Source of the DNA: Paenibacillus chitinolyticus NBRC 15660
GTDB lineage: Bacteria; Bacillota; Bacilli; Paenibacillales; NBRC-103111
DNA: 64,000 bases
Assembly (NCBI RefSeq): GCF_000739915.1
Contig: NZ_BBJT01000002.1
Span: 186,001-250,000, forward strand
Direction: 5' to 3'
Shown in pieces: positions 1-8,686 of this stretch. Each line of letters starts with the position of its first letter. The first letter of the stretch is position 1. Under the pieces are notes generated by a model that was given only the letters and a program-made list of their open reading frames with translations, was not told the DNA's origin and ran no database searches. The translations under genes and the position numbers were made by a program.

Positions 1-1082
1 CTTTCCAGATGGTTGATCAGCGCCCGGTCTCCAAGCACCCATCCCACTCGCAAGCCTGGGAACAGCACTTTGGAGAGGCTGCCAATATAGATGACTCCGT
101 TTCCTTGCCCTGCTGTCGCTATTAACGGGGCAACATGCGCTCCCGAGTAGCGCAGCTCCTCATTGAATCCATCCTCGATCACGGGGATCTGATAGCGGGT
201 CATTAATTTTATAACGGCGCTGCGCTTCGCCGGCGACATGACGATGCCTGTAGGATTGTGATAGGAAGGAGTCAAATAGGCCAGATCAAAGCTGTTTGTC
301 TGTTTCTGCAACACCTTCTCAAGCCGGTTCACATCAATACCGTCACGCTCCATCGGAATGCCGGTAATTTCAAATCCTTGCAGTTTCAAATTTTTGATCG
401 CGGTATGGTGGGTCGGATTTTCACAAATTGCCGCTCCGCGGCGCGCCGAAGGGCGCAGTGCCGACAACACAATGTCAAAGCCTTCTGTAAACCCGCTTGT
501 AATCAGCATATCTTTGCCGCTTGTATCGATGCCCTTATTCTCCATATAACGTATCAGGTAATCGATCAGCGGCTGATAGCCCTTGGCATAGCCGTAGTTA
601 AGCAGCACCTGCCCTTCGATTGCCATCCGATCCATAAAGGCTCGCCTTACATCCCCTAAATCAAACAGCCCCTCATCCGGAGCGATGCTTGTGAAAGAGA
701 TGACTCCTTTGTTGGCGCGAATGCCCTGCTTCATCATATCCAGCTCCACAGCCGATACAGCATACTCGTTCATTCTGGCCTTCCAGTCGATCTGCCAGGC
801 GGCAGAGCCGTCAGCTCCGCCGGCGTCTGTAGTCAAATGCCCCTCCGTAGCGGCCACATAGCTGCCTTTGCCGGGAATCGCATACCTAAATCCGTCATCC
901 TCCAGACCCTCATAGGCTGCAATGACTGTATTGCGGCTCACCTTTAGCAGACTGCTCATTTCTCGTGTGGAGGGCAACTTCTGATCCGCCTGAAGCACCC
1001 CTTTTATAATTAACCGTTTGATGTATTCTTTCACTTGCAGCGCGACCGGACGGTCACCGACGAGCTTGAAATCCTGGAACAT
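1..1082 (-). CDS. MocR-type PLP-dependent transcriptional regulator (C-terminus cut by window edge)
   Basis: The N-terminus is a GntR-type winged helix (about residues 5-70: VALQVKEYIKRLI, LPSTREMSSLL, VSRNTVIAAYEGL). It is followed by a fold-type I aminotransferase domain with an SLSKVLFPGLRVGW motif, whose lysine should carry PLP. This is the MocR/GabR/PdxR architecture, in which an aminotransferase domain acts as an effector sensor. The gene runs off the left edge. I chose the ATG at 1082 because it is the only nearby ATG in frame with the helix-turn-helix and has a G-rich site upstream. It is divergent from a second MocR gene at 1390, so the two share a 300-base control region. Effector and target are unknown. 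Confidence 0.88.
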   Translation of the reverse strand, partial: MFQDFKLVGDRPVALQVKEYIKRLIIKGVLQADQKLPSTREMSSLLKVSRNTVIAAYEGLEDDGFRYAIPGKGSYVAATEGHLTTDAGGADGSAAWQIDWKARMNEYAVSAVELDMMKQGIRANKGVISFTSIAPDEGLFDLGDVRRAFMDRMAIEGQVLLNYGYAKGYQPLIDYLIRYMENKGIDTSGKDMLITSGFTEGFDIVLSALRPSARRGAAICENPTHHTAIKNLKLQGFEITGIPMERDGIDVNRLEKVLQKQTNSFDLAYLTPSYHNPTGIVMSPAKRSAVIKLMTRYQIPVIEDGFNEELRYSGAHVAPLIATAGQGNGVIYIGSLSKVLFPGLRVGWVLGDRALINHLE

Positions 1083-1126
1083 CGTTCATCGCCCCCATTT
1101 ATTCATGATGGCATAGGAAACGAGAG

Positions 1127-1170
1127 AAAAAAAGAACCACCGCACTGGATTTTTAATCCTTCGGTGGTTC
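1127..1170 (-). terminator. Hairpin plus T-run in the 5' leader of the left MocR gene
   Basis: A 9-bp perfect stem (GAACCACCG at 1134-1142 pairs with 1162-1170) is followed on the minus strand by seven Ts (1133-1127). It lies only 45 bases before the start codon at 1082 and has no gene upstream on that strand. It is therefore either an attenuator in the MocR leader or the end of a short RNA. Confidence 0.6.
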
Positions 1171-1276
1171 CTCCGCATTTTATCTCTGTACGTCCTCATT
1201 CCATGCATCGGTTTAAGCGATTATTTCAAAGTGAATCTTGCCGATGGTCAGGTTTAAAATTCGATCATTGTATCGT

Positions 1277-1306
1277 TTGCAACAGCAACTACTGGTATGA
1301 TAATGT
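1277..1306 (+). promoter_or_regulatory. Possible SigA-like promoter of the MocR gene at 1390
   Basis: TTGCAA (1277-1282) and TAATGT (1301-1306) are separated by 18 bases, 84 bases before the start codon. The match is moderate. Nothing else in the 1083-1389 gap stands out apart from the hairpin at 1127-1170. Confidence 0.3.
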
Positions 1307-1389
1307 ATCAGTCAATGGAGTGTTAATAAACATTCATATATAAGCTTTTAGAACAATCCATAATTCCGAAGAACACTAGAGGTGAATGA

Positions 1390-2841
1390 ATGCTAAAAGT
1401 AAACCGAGATGACGAACGTCCCATCTGGCAGCAACTTCTAGACCAAGCGATTCATAATATCACAACCGGAAAATGGCCGCCGGGCGAATTGCTGCTCCCA
1501 TCCCGCGAACTCGCTCCATTGATTGGCGTTTCCCGTTCAACCATACAGATTGTTTACGAGGAATTATTCAGCCGGGGGTACACCGTAACCTCTCGTCGCG
1601 GCGGGACAAGAGTCAGCAAATGGACCTATGCGTCTCGTCCTACGGAGGTTGCAGCGCCACAAGGACCCGTCCTTCCCGAATTGCCTGTATTAAACTCGGC
1701 AATCGGCCATTTGCACAGCTGGTTCGGAGACAAAGAAAATCGAAAAGCAGAGATCGATTTTAGTCCCCATGAGCCATACTTAGACGAACATTTTCAAAAG
1801 AATTGGAGGCAATCCTTTTTACATGCCTCCACTAAAACAGACCTGGACAGTTGGGCTTACGGCGATTCCTACGGATTCCTGCCGCTGCGAGAACAGATTC
1901 AACGTTATTTGTCACTTGAACGGGGCGTTCATGTAAATACCGACCAAATCCTGTTAACCTCAGGCGCACAGCATAGCATCGATTTGATCGCACAAGCCCT
2001 TTTACACGAAGGAGAAACGGTTTCGGTTGAAGATCCCGGCTTCCCTGCCGCCTGGATGGCGATGAAGTATCGGCGTATGCAAGTTGTACCCGTGCCGGTC
2101 GACGAGTACGGGCTATGCGTGAACCGCATTCACTCTCAATCCAAACTTGTCTTTGTTACGCCATCGCACCAGTGTGCGGTTGGAGTTATTATGTCGGAGC
2201 CTCGTAGACAACAATTGTTGCACATGGCTGCCGGGCAGCGGTTTTGGATTGTTGAGGATGATTACGACAGCGAATTTCGCTATCGCGGTGACCCGCTTCC
2301 AACCTTGTTCAGTCAGCGACCTCAGAACACGTTGTATATGATGAGTTTTTCCAAAATGGTTGCTCCCGGTATTCGGATCTCGGCAATCATTGGCCCCAAA
2401 GAGGCCATTCGTCAGCTTGCCCGGGTCCATGAATTAACCTATCGTCATCTTCCGATTATGGAGCAATTAACGCTTACTCATTTTATCGAACATGGTCATT
2501 TCATGCGTCATATGAGACGAGTTCGAAATATATACCGGCGCAGGCACGAAGCTATGACGAAGGCCATCATCACGACAGGTCTGAGTGAACACTTCAAACT
2601 AAGCGGCGTAGAAACGGGATTGCATATGCTTCTTGAAGCTAATAAATCATTTGACGAAGAAGCCGTGACGAACCTGGCACTCGAAAAAGGAATACGTGTT
2701 TATCCGCTTAGCACGTATTGTTTGGAAAGCGATCGTAAAGGATGGGTACTTGGTTTCGCTAAAGTAGATGAAGAAGCCATTGAAGAAGGCATTTCTCGTC
2801 TGGCGGAGTTGCTTTTATCCTACAAGCATCTCCACCCCTAA
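1390..2841 (+). CDS. MocR-type regulator (GntR helix-turn-helix fused to aminotransferase)
   Basis: This 483-residue protein has a GntR winged helix at about 10-75 (LPSRELAPLIGVSRSTIQIVYEEL). A class I/II aminotransferase domain fills the rest, with VEDDYDSEFRY and the PLP-lysine motif SFSK (Lys322). Length and order are typical of MocR regulators, which bind DNA as head-to-tail dimers and respond to PLP, amino acids or amines. GAGGTG precedes the ATG. Its stop codon overlaps that of the convergent YggS-like gene. With a YggS-type PLP-homeostasis protein and a PNPOx-fold protein alongside, a role in vitamin B6 control (PdxR-like) is attractive but only inferred. Confidence 0.9.
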   Translation: MLKVNRDDERPIWQQLLDQAIHNITTGKWPPGELLLPSRELAPLIGVSRSTIQIVYEELFSRGYTVTSRRGGTRVSKWTYASRPTEVAAPQGPVLPELPVLNSAIGHLHSWFGDKENRKAEIDFSPHEPYLDEHFQKNWRQSFLHASTKTDLDSWAYGDSYGFLPLREQIQRYLSLERGVHVNTDQILLTSGAQHSIDLIAQALLHEGETVSVEDPGFPAAWMAMKYRRMQVVPVPVDEYGLCVNRIHSQSKLVFVTPSHQCAVGVIMSEPRRQQLLHMAAGQRFWIVEDDYDSEFRYRGDPLPTLFSQRPQNTLYMMSFSKMVAPGIRISAIIGPKEAIRQLARVHELTYRHLPIMEQLTLTHFIEHGHFMRHMRRVRNIYRRRHEAMTKAIITTGLSEHFKLSGVETGLHMLLEANKSFDEEAVTNLALEKGIRVYPLSTYCLESDRKGWVLGFAKVDEEAIEEGISRLAELLLSYKHLHP

Positions 2842-3581
2842 TCGTCCCGGTGCGCGTTGTCGTTCCAGTAATAGCTATCCGGCAAGTAACGTTGGCCGAA
2901 TACGCTTGTCCCTACGCGGATCATAGTAGCTCCTTCTTCTATGGCCACACGGAAATCACAGGACATGCCCATCGAGAGGATATCCATTTCTACACGCGGA
3001 ATCTTTTTCTCCCTAATTTGTGATTGGATCAATTTTAATAGTCGGAAGCAGTGCCGGGTCTCGTCGTTTGCAGCATTCAGTTTTCCAATCGTCATTAAGC
3101 CTTTCACGTTTAACGTTTCGAACTGTGACAATTGTTCCACCAGCTCCAGTGCCGTTTCCGGAGGAACACCAAATTTACTTTCTTCGTAGGACGTATTGAC
3201 CTGCACCAGAATATCCATGGTCTTGTTCTCTTTGACGAGCTGATGGTGCAGGGCCTGCCCCAATTTCAAGCGATCAACAGAATGAATGAACGTAACATAT
3301 TTGACAACATCCTTCACTTTATTCGTTTGCAAATGTCCGATAAAATGCCATTCCACTTGATTATATTGCTGCATAAGCGGAAATTTGTCCCGAAGTTCTT
3401 GCGCTCTGTTTTCTCCAAATAGAGTCTCACCCGCTTGTATGGCCATTTGCAATTTATCAAGTGGTACGGTTTTGGTTGCCAACAACAATTTCACGTCCTC
3501 TATCTTGCGCCCCGAGGCTTGGCAAGCCAGTTCCATCTGCTGCCTCACGATTTTGAGATTCTCTTCAACTGGATGGCCCAT
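2838..3581 (-). CDS. yggS: YggS/PLPBP-family pyridoxal phosphate homeostasis protein
   Basis: This cytosolic PLP carrier has an alanine-racemase-like TIM barrel. It contains the family motifs LLATKT (the lysine that binds PLP), FGENRAQE, WHFIGHLQTNK and LSMGMS, and its C-terminal MIRVGTSVFG loop grips the phosphate. Family members have no known catalytic activity and keep free PLP in balance. The reading frame is open from a GTG at 3605, but AGGGGAAG sits just before the ATG at 3581, giving 247 residues, close to family length. In most Firmicutes yggS (ylmE) sits in the cell-division cluster. Here it stands alone next to MocR, so it may be a second copy. Confidence 0.93.
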   Translation of the reverse strand: MGHPVEENLKIVRQQMELACQASGRKIEDVKLLLATKTVPLDKLQMAIQAGETLFGENRAQELRDKFPLMQQYNQVEWHFIGHLQTNKVKDVVKYVTFIHSVDRLKLGQALHHQLVKENKTMDILVQVNTSYEESKFGVPPETALELVEQLSQFETLNVKGLMTIGKLNAANDETRHCFRLLKLIQSQIREKKIPRVEMDILSMGMSCDFRVAIEEGATMIRVGTSVFGQRYLPDSYYWNDNAHRDD

Positions 3582-3631
3582 TTCTCTTCCCCTCTTTCCG
3601 CCCACGTTTGTGAGTGATCAATAAAAACATC

Positions 3632-4168
3632 TCACACGGTTTTTCCGGGTTTGAACATTTTTTCTTCTTCTACTGCATTTTCTTTCGCGGTGATATGGTA
3701 TGGATCAATTCTGTACACCTGAACGGGACCGCCAAATACCGCTGACCGGTATTTATCTACGTGCTGCCGGGGTAACGGCCGATTATAGTAACCAGGCACA
3801 TACTTATGCATCATTTCTTGCAGCATGTGTGTGGCTTCATCCAGATCGACGATAGGCTGTGCCTTGCCAAAAATCATTACACTCATATAGGCAGTGTCCG
3901 TTTTGGCCGGCACCGGATCAGTGATCGTTCCATATTCTTCACAAACCGTAAAACAGACCTCCGGATTAGCATCCATCACCTGATTTCTTCTCCCGCCGGT
4001 GGCTCCGTGGAAATAAAGCTTCCCATTTGTCCAAACGAAATTGAGCGGAACGACATACGGCAGATGACCATCGACCATACCAAGTTGTCCGATTCGAGCT
4101 TGCTGCAGAAATGTATCAATCTTTCTCTTGTCCAACACTTCTCTGATCTTGTAACGTACTCTATCCAT
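3632..4168 (-). CDS. Pyridoxamine 5'-phosphate oxidase-related flavin-binding protein (NimA-like)
   Basis: This 178-residue split-barrel protein has LGMVDGHLPYVVPLNFVW and LYFHGATGGRRNQVMDANPEVCF, typical of the FMN-binding PNPOx-like/NimA group. That group includes nitroimidazole reductases and heme or F420/FMN binding proteins. AGGAGTG six bases upstream supports the ATG at 4168 over the GTG at 4177. It lies 50 bases upstream of the yggS-like gene on the same strand and is probably cotranscribed with it. Substrate is unknown. True PdxH activity is unlikely because the protein looks more like the NimA branch. Confidence 0.85.
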   Translation of the reverse strand: MDRVRYKIREVLDKRKIDTFLQQARIGQLGMVDGHLPYVVPLNFVWTNGKLYFHGATGGRRNQVMDANPEVCFTVCEEYGTITDPVPAKTDTAYMSVMIFGKAQPIVDLDEATHMLQEMMHKYVPGYYNRPLPRQHVDKYRSAVFGGPVQVYRIDPYHITAKENAVEEEKMFKPGKTV

Positions 4169-4290
4169 TGTTATCACTCCTATGTATTCAAGTATTGTGA
4201 GGTAAGTTTATCAGTAATTGGAATGGATATTAATGTCCATAAATATATAATTTCTGCAATCCATAATTAGCGCAATCCATCTTCTCATAC

Positions 4291-4332
4291 GATGGAAATA
4301 AAAAATACTCATCCATGACGGATGAGTATTTT
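4291..4332 (-). terminator. Terminator of the erythromycin-esterase-like gene
   Basis: AATACTCATCC pairs with GGATGAGTATT around a 5-base loop. The minus-strand side continues into TTTTTTATTT. It lies about 80 bases after the stop at 4414 and could also end the opposite transcript. Confidence 0.8.
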
Positions 4333-4413
4333 GAAGAGTTGCACGTGGACCCCGGAATCAGTAAGTCGAGATCCTGTTATATGTACCTGATCGGTCTTGT
4401 GCAGTGCAGGCGG

Positions 4414-5763
4414 TTACTTCATATGGGACGGGCTTGTTTTCCGGATGTGAAAAAGAATATCAAATTGTTCCCGTAAAGACGCGTCGAAGTATACCGGCGC
4501 GTTCGGGAGCAGTTGTCCCCCTAGGCTCAGCAGAGGTCGCTTTTCACCAACCCATTGCTTGGCCGGTCCTTCAAGATGACGGGCATCAAGCAGAAACATT
4601 TGCTGGGAAACTTTTCCAAGCATGTAATTGGAGCTGTTCACATCCTGTGGAATTTTTTCCGTTGAGAGCTTACTGTTGCCGTCAGGTCTGTATTCACTGA
4701 ATAAGGTGAAATCGCCCTCCGAAGTGGTGCTTCCCATGACGATATATTGGTCGCCAAGACGCTTTTTCAAAAAATTACCGGAACCATCCGGATATAATTC
4801 TTTGTCGATAATTCCTTTGGCTACGTGGATGTTGTGACCCCATACCATCGTTTTTCCGTCTAACGCCTCCCCGGCCCAAACCGCATGGTCGGCCATATAT
4901 TGCTCATGCAGCTTTATCATGCTTGGATAATCATCCGGAATCAACATAGACGTGAAATTCCGTATAGCCGTCGCGGTTCCTTTCGCCCAGATAAGCTCGG
5001 TTGTTTCTGCTTTTTTGTCTGCCTGTTTGGTCTTCTCTTCAAGCAATCGGACGACTTTCTCCGCGTTACCCTTAAACCGCTCTCTTACCTCGGGAGACAG
5101 CTTCATGTAATCCTGCAAGCTTCCGGTTGATAACCGAAGCTCTTTGTAGTTAAGCTCCACTTCAGCCAGCATATCGGGATAATGCCGCTTAACATAATCT
5201 GTCACTTGTTGATAGACGCCTTGATCCAGCGATTTTATGTCAAGTCCGATAAATTGAATTTTCCTCTTGTTCGAAGGATCGGCGTTATACTCTTTCATCC
5301 AATCTATCATCACTACAATTTCATCCGTCGGATACAGCAGATTCAGAAATTCTCTCGGATTCCCTTTTCCCGTTTGGATATATTCATTCAGCTTTAAACC
5401 GCTTCCCCAATCTTCTTCCATCCCAAAATTCGTAAAACCGAGCTCGGTGACCAAATACTTCACAAGCCGAAACTTCATCGTAAATATTTCGGAGCTTCCG
5501 TGAGTATTCTCTCCCAATCCCACATAACGGGCATCCCCGATCATGCTCTTTAGCGGCTGCAAATCATCCATAGGTTGTGTCGGGTCAACCGTCTTCAAAG
5601 GCTTCGCCTGCGATTTAATGGATGAGATCACATCGTTTTGGACAGGCTCAGCTGATTCGGTAACTACCACCGTTTTAGTCTCCCCTTCTTTTGCGCATCC
5701 TCCAACCAGCAGCGCGGCACTGACCATCGCTACCATTCCGCCGTACATCATTTTCTTTTTCAT
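4414..5763 (-). CDS. Erythromycin esterase-family lipoprotein
   Basis: The protein starts with a lipoprotein signal (charged MKKKMM, hydrophobic stretch, lipobox LVGGC), so it should be anchored outside the membrane. The body carries erythromycin-esterase-fold motifs: GLGENTHGSSE, NFGMEEDWGSG, FIGLDIKS and VWGHNIHVAKG, with the acidic and histidine residues used by Ere enzymes. GAGGTGG precedes the ATG at 5763; an upstream in-frame ATG overlaps that site and is rejected. EreA/EreB hydrolyse the macrolide lactone in the cytoplasm. A surface-anchored relative may act on another ester, so macrolide resistance is only a possibility. It ends in its own terminator and appears monocistronic. Confidence 0.85.
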   Translation of the reverse strand: MKKKMMYGGMVAMVSAALLVGGCAKEGETKTVVVTESAEPVQNDVISSIKSQAKPLKTVDPTQPMDDLQPLKSMIGDARYVGLGENTHGSSEIFTMKFRLVKYLVTELGFTNFGMEEDWGSGLKLNEYIQTGKGNPREFLNLLYPTDEIVVMIDWMKEYNADPSNKRKIQFIGLDIKSLDQGVYQQVTDYVKRHYPDMLAEVELNYKELRLSTGSLQDYMKLSPEVRERFKGNAEKVVRLLEEKTKQADKKAETTELIWAKGTATAIRNFTSMLIPDDYPSMIKLHEQYMADHAVWAGEALDGKTMVWGHNIHVAKGIIDKELYPDGSGNFLKKRLGDQYIVMGSTTSEGDFTLFSEYRPDGNSKLSTEKIPQDVNSSNYMLGKVSQQMFLLDARHLEGPAKQWVGEKRPLLSLGGQLLPNAPVYFDASLREQFDILFHIRKTSPSHMK

Positions 5764-5928
5764 CGTCTCCACCTCATTCAATTAGTTAAGCAAGATAATC
5801 CGCAAGTGAAAGTGCGTCCATCGCTTTGATCCGATTGTCACTCATTTACGATCATTTTTCCTAGTGACGAACCGTCATTAAAACGTTTTGACAAAACATC
5901 ACACAGAGAGAAATGACTTTCTATCACT

Positions 5929-5959
5929 GGCGATAATGACAATTCCCCGGTGATAATGA
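5929..5959 (+). promoter_or_regulatory. Direct repeat upstream of the CPBP protease gene
   Basis: GGCGATAATGA (5929-5939) and GGTGATAATGA (5949-5959) differ at one base and start 20 bases apart, two helical turns. This spacing suits a regulator binding one DNA face. A TTGACA lies at 5888-5893 without a convincing -10. The rest of 5764-6087 is AT-rich and otherwise unremarkable. Confidence 0.4.
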
Positions 5960-6087
5960 GCTCATCAAAACGCAACTAAATGATTCCGAAAAAGGATGTG
6001 AGCTAGATGAAAAATCCCGACAGACGCCTGTAGGTAAATAATTCGATCGGATAAGTAAACTAATGAATTGGGAAGGAAAGGGTTACT

Positions 6088-6963
6088 ATGATATCTAATG
6101 CGGCAACGCTCTCTACCGAGGAGCAAGTTCATCGTGCCAGAAAAGGGCTTCGGCTCTTTTTAAGCATCCTGCTCGTTTTTTCTATTATCATGAATACAGC
6201 CGTAATCTTGACGAAGAGCATTCCGCTCATTGTTGTGTACATGTTTACGCCCGCGCTCTCTTCCATTCTAGCCCGGCTTCTCTTACGTGAAGGGTTTAAA
6301 GACGTATCGTTCAATCTCGGCAGCGCGAAAATATGGAAAGGCATCGGATTGGCCGTACTGATACCTATCATCATCTGTTTCATCACCTACTCCATCGCCT
6401 GGTTTAGCGGACTGGCTATCTTTCAACTTCCTGTGGGCGGTTCGTTAGAACCGATCTTCCATATGCTCGGACTGCAGCATCTGCCAACCCCGCTGAATTT
6501 CATTCTGATCGTTGTCGTGACCGGAATTCTGGGAAGCTTGATCAACCTGATCCCGGTTATGGGAGAAGAAGTCGGCTGGAGGGGATACATGCTGACAAGA
6601 CTGGTCAATGCCAAAGTTCCGCGTCCCGTCCTCGTTAGCGGTTTGATCTGGGCAACCTGGCATGTTCCGATTGTCATTGCCGGTTTATATGTGGAAGGGC
6701 CGTCCATGATTCTCACGGTAGCCGGCCTCTACTTATGCATCGTTCCGTTCGGCTATATCATCGCCTATTTGCGTCTTGCCACAGGCAGCGTCTGGCCTGC
6801 GGTTATCATCCATTCCGCGTGGAATGCCGTTGTTCAAGGACCATTCGCACGTGCAACTACCGGAAATCATACTGAAATTTGGGTCGGAGAATCCGGCATG
6901 ATCACGGCGCTTATTATCTTGATTGCCGCGATCCTTGTATCCCGAAGAAAACTCATTAAGTAG
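6088..6963 (+). CDS. CPBP-family intramembrane metalloprotease
   Basis: This 291-residue membrane protein has about eight hydrophobic segments. It shows the CAAX-protease/bacteriocin-processing signature EEVGWRG (EExxxR), followed by WATWHVP, whose histidine is a metal ligand, and a late HSAWNA motif. These are the active-site elements of CPBP (Abi) proteases. Such proteins process prenylated or peptide substrates in the membrane, and some give bacteriocin self-immunity. GGAAGGAAAGG precedes the ATG. No bacteriocin gene is visible nearby, so the substrate is unknown. Confidence 0.9.
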   Translation: MISNAATLSTEEQVHRARKGLRLFLSILLVFSIIMNTAVILTKSIPLIVVYMFTPALSSILARLLLREGFKDVSFNLGSAKIWKGIGLAVLIPIIICFITYSIAWFSGLAIFQLPVGGSLEPIFHMLGLQHLPTPLNFILIVVVTGILGSLINLIPVMGEEVGWRGYMLTRLVNAKVPRPVLVSGLIWATWHVPIVIAGLYVEGPSMILTVAGLYLCIVPFGYIIAYLRLATGSVWPAVIIHSAWNAVVQGPFARATTGNHTEIWVGESGMITALIILIAAILVSRRKLIK

Positions 6964-7001
6964 GCTGGAAAGCTTGCAAATGTATGGCTAATTAAAAAGC
7001 A

Positions 7002-7032
7002 GCCTTCGTCCGGTCGTACACCGAATGGAGGC
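7002..7032 (+). terminator. Imperfect hairpin after the CPBP gene
   Basis: GCCTTCGTCCGG (7002-7013) and CCGAATGGAGGC (7021-7032) pair at 11 of 12 positions with two wobble pairs. No U-run follows, so termination is uncertain. Confidence 0.35.
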
Positions 7033-7060
7033 CGGGGACCTAACTTAAGGAAATTAAATA

Positions 7061-7112
7061 ACATAAAGGGTTCTACATATTATGCATGACTAATATGTGG
7101 AACCCTTTATGT
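7061..7112. repeat. 22-bp stem-loop between convergent genes
   Basis: Positions 7061-7082 and 7091-7112 form a 22-bp stem with a single T/G position, around an 8-base loop. It lies between the CPBP gene (plus) and the reductase gene (minus), so it is probably a bidirectional terminator. The stem is unusually long and U-runs are weak on both sides, so a small mobile-element remnant is the alternative. Confidence 0.5.
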
Positions 7113-7205
7113 TTCACTATCGTGTCCCGTTAGCTCAATGACTTGTATGAGATCGGAACAAAATGCTGCCGACGACACAAATTTCAAAATAGGTGGACTC
7201 CGCCT

Positions 7206-8072
7206 CTACCGGAAATTTTCTACACATTCATGCAGAAAGGCTTCTAGCGTGCGTGGCTCTCTGCCGAGCAGGCGTTTCACAGTGTCATTTGGACTTTCCG
7301 GCACCACCGTAGACATGGTTTGAATTTCCACAACGTGGTTCGCGAGCCAAGGAGGCATATGCCCGTTTTCGATAAGATTGCGGAGTAGTACTTGGGGTTC
7401 CAAGTTAATGTAGCTTATCGGCCGATTAAGCAGGACGGATAGTTGACTCGCGATCTGGGGATAACTGAAAGTCTCCGAACCGGTAAGCGTATATATTTGG
7501 CCTGATACTTTGCGGTTGGTCAGAACTTCTGCGGCAACATCCGCGATATCGCGACAGTCAATGAAGTTACACGGTGAATCGCCCATGGAGCCGAAGAAAA
7601 CATTTTGGGTTGTAATCGTTGGTGCAAGGCGCATTAAGTTTTGCATGAACGCATAAGGGCGCAGCACGGTGTGGGTGAGACCCGATTCCCTCAGCGTTCT
7701 CTCGATTTCTTGATGCCAGCCCGCCACTGCCACTGGAGATCTCTGCTCAAAGGCTGGACTGGATATTTTTACGATGTGTTCGATACCAGATTCGGCGGCA
7801 ATCTGAATGATTGAAGTTTCCAATTCGATTTGTCTCGGACTGTTGGCCATGGTTAGGAAAAGCTGGCTGGCACCTGTAAACGCGCGGCGCAGCGATTCGG
7901 GGTCGGAAGCATCCGCCGATGCGATCTCGATAGTCGATCGGCCTTTTTCTCCGATCTGATCACGCAACTTCTCCGGCTCTCTGCTCAGCGCCTTGGCGGG
8001 TACGCCAAGATCAGCCAAACGTTCCAAAAGCGCACTGCCTATCGTACCTGTTGCTCCCATAATAACTATCAT
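7206..8072 (-). CDS. NmrA-like NAD(P)-binding oxidoreductase
   Basis: An N-terminal Rossmann fold carries the atypical-SDR motif GATGTIGSALLERL. Further family features are LSREPEKL, the SADASDPESLRRAFTG segment, VLRPYAFMQN and CRDIADVAAEVL. Length (288 residues) and motifs match the NmrA/quinone oxidoreductase-2 group, which bind NADPH and act as reductases or redox sensors. The start ATG overlaps the stop of the upstream membrane-protein gene (ATGA), so the two are translationally coupled. A MarR gene lies upstream with a matching operator, which suggests induction by a small electrophile or quinone. Confidence 0.88.
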   Translation of the reverse strand: MIVIMGATGTIGSALLERLADLGVPAKALSREPEKLRDQIGEKGRSTIEIASADASDPESLRRAFTGASQLFLTMANSPRQIELETSIIQIAAESGIEHIVKISSPAFEQRSPVAVAGWHQEIERTLRESGLTHTVLRPYAFMQNLMRLAPTITTQNVFFGSMGDSPCNFIDCRDIADVAAEVLTNRKVSGQIYTLTGSETFSYPQIASQLSVLLNRPISYINLEPQVLLRNLIENGHMPPWLANHVVEIQTMSTVVPESPNDTVKRLLGREPRTLEAFLHECVENFR

Positions 8073-8578
8073 TTTTTTCTTCTCCTTTTGGATGAAAAAT
8101 TAGTTGTGGCGGCAAGACGCCACCGCCATGTCACTATCGTGCTTGCTAGGAATCCGGACAACGGGAAATCGATCCAGACACGACCGACCCAGGCCAAATG
8201 ATTGCTCGGAATCATAAATTCCAGTAAACCAGATGTCATCCATGCAGCGCATAGGCCAAACGAGGACCCGGCCAATGCGAACACCCCTACCACAACCAAG
8301 TGAGGTGCACCGATGACCCATCGTATATGGCCCACTCGGCTGCGCAACAAAAGGCCAATCATCAGGGCCATCAAGGCCGATGCACCGCCGATTGTAGTCA
8401 ATGCCCCTATTTGAAGACTCCTATCGGCAGTAACCAATCCCCCGATACCTGCCATGATGGCAGGAGCAGCATAGGCCATTACAACTTCACGCCATAGTAC
8501 AAAAGTCTTTTTCTTGGAACCGGCAGCCTTGATGCCGTAAACATCATCTGTCTGATTCGTGTATTTCATCTTGTACAT
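8069..8578 (-). CDS. Small integral membrane protein of unknown function
   Basis: This 169-residue protein has four predicted membrane helices (about 30-50, 58-78, 90-115, 135-152) and a basic C-terminus (SKRRRKK). I do not recognise the family. AAGGGAGCG precedes the ATG at 8578. It is the first gene of a two-gene unit with the reductase, overlapping it by four bases, and its upstream region carries the likely MarR operator. Confidence 0.75.
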   Translation of the reverse strand: MYKMKYTNQTDDVYGIKAAGSKKKTFVLWREVVMAYAAPAIMAGIGGLVTADRSLQIGALTTIGGASALMALMIGLLLRSRVGHIRWVIGAPHLVVVGVFALAGSSFGLCAAWMTSGLLEFMIPSNHLAWVGRVWIDFPLSGFLASTIVTWRWRLAATTNFSSKRRRKK

Positions 8579-8630
8579 TTACTCGCTCCCTTCTTCTTTG
8601 AAATCGTTCAACAATTGCTTTCAGTGAGAT

Positions 8631-8653
8631 ATAATTAGCGTCCTAACTATATA
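8631..8653 (-). promoter_or_regulatory. Likely MarR operator of the membrane-protein/reductase unit
   Basis: Plus-strand TCCTAACTA (8641-8649) lies in AATTAGCGTCCTAACT, an imperfect palindrome. The same nine bases occur in front of the neighbouring MarR gene at 9268-9276. The site lies about 60 bases upstream of the start at 8578. Confidence 0.5.
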
Positions 8654-8655
8654 AG

Positions 8656-8682
8656 AATAAAAATAGGCTAGCTTCACTAGCC
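8656..8682 (-). terminator. Terminator of the MarR gene
   Basis: GGCTAG (8666-8671) pairs with CTAGCC (8677-8682). The minus strand continues into TATTTTTATTCTT. It lies just after the stop at 8687. Confidence 0.6.
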
Positions 8683-8686
8683 CATT

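Noticed and set aside
7061-7112. Insertion-sequence end
   Set aside because: Long hairpin but no transposase, no target duplication and no second copy noticed in the window; terminator is simpler.
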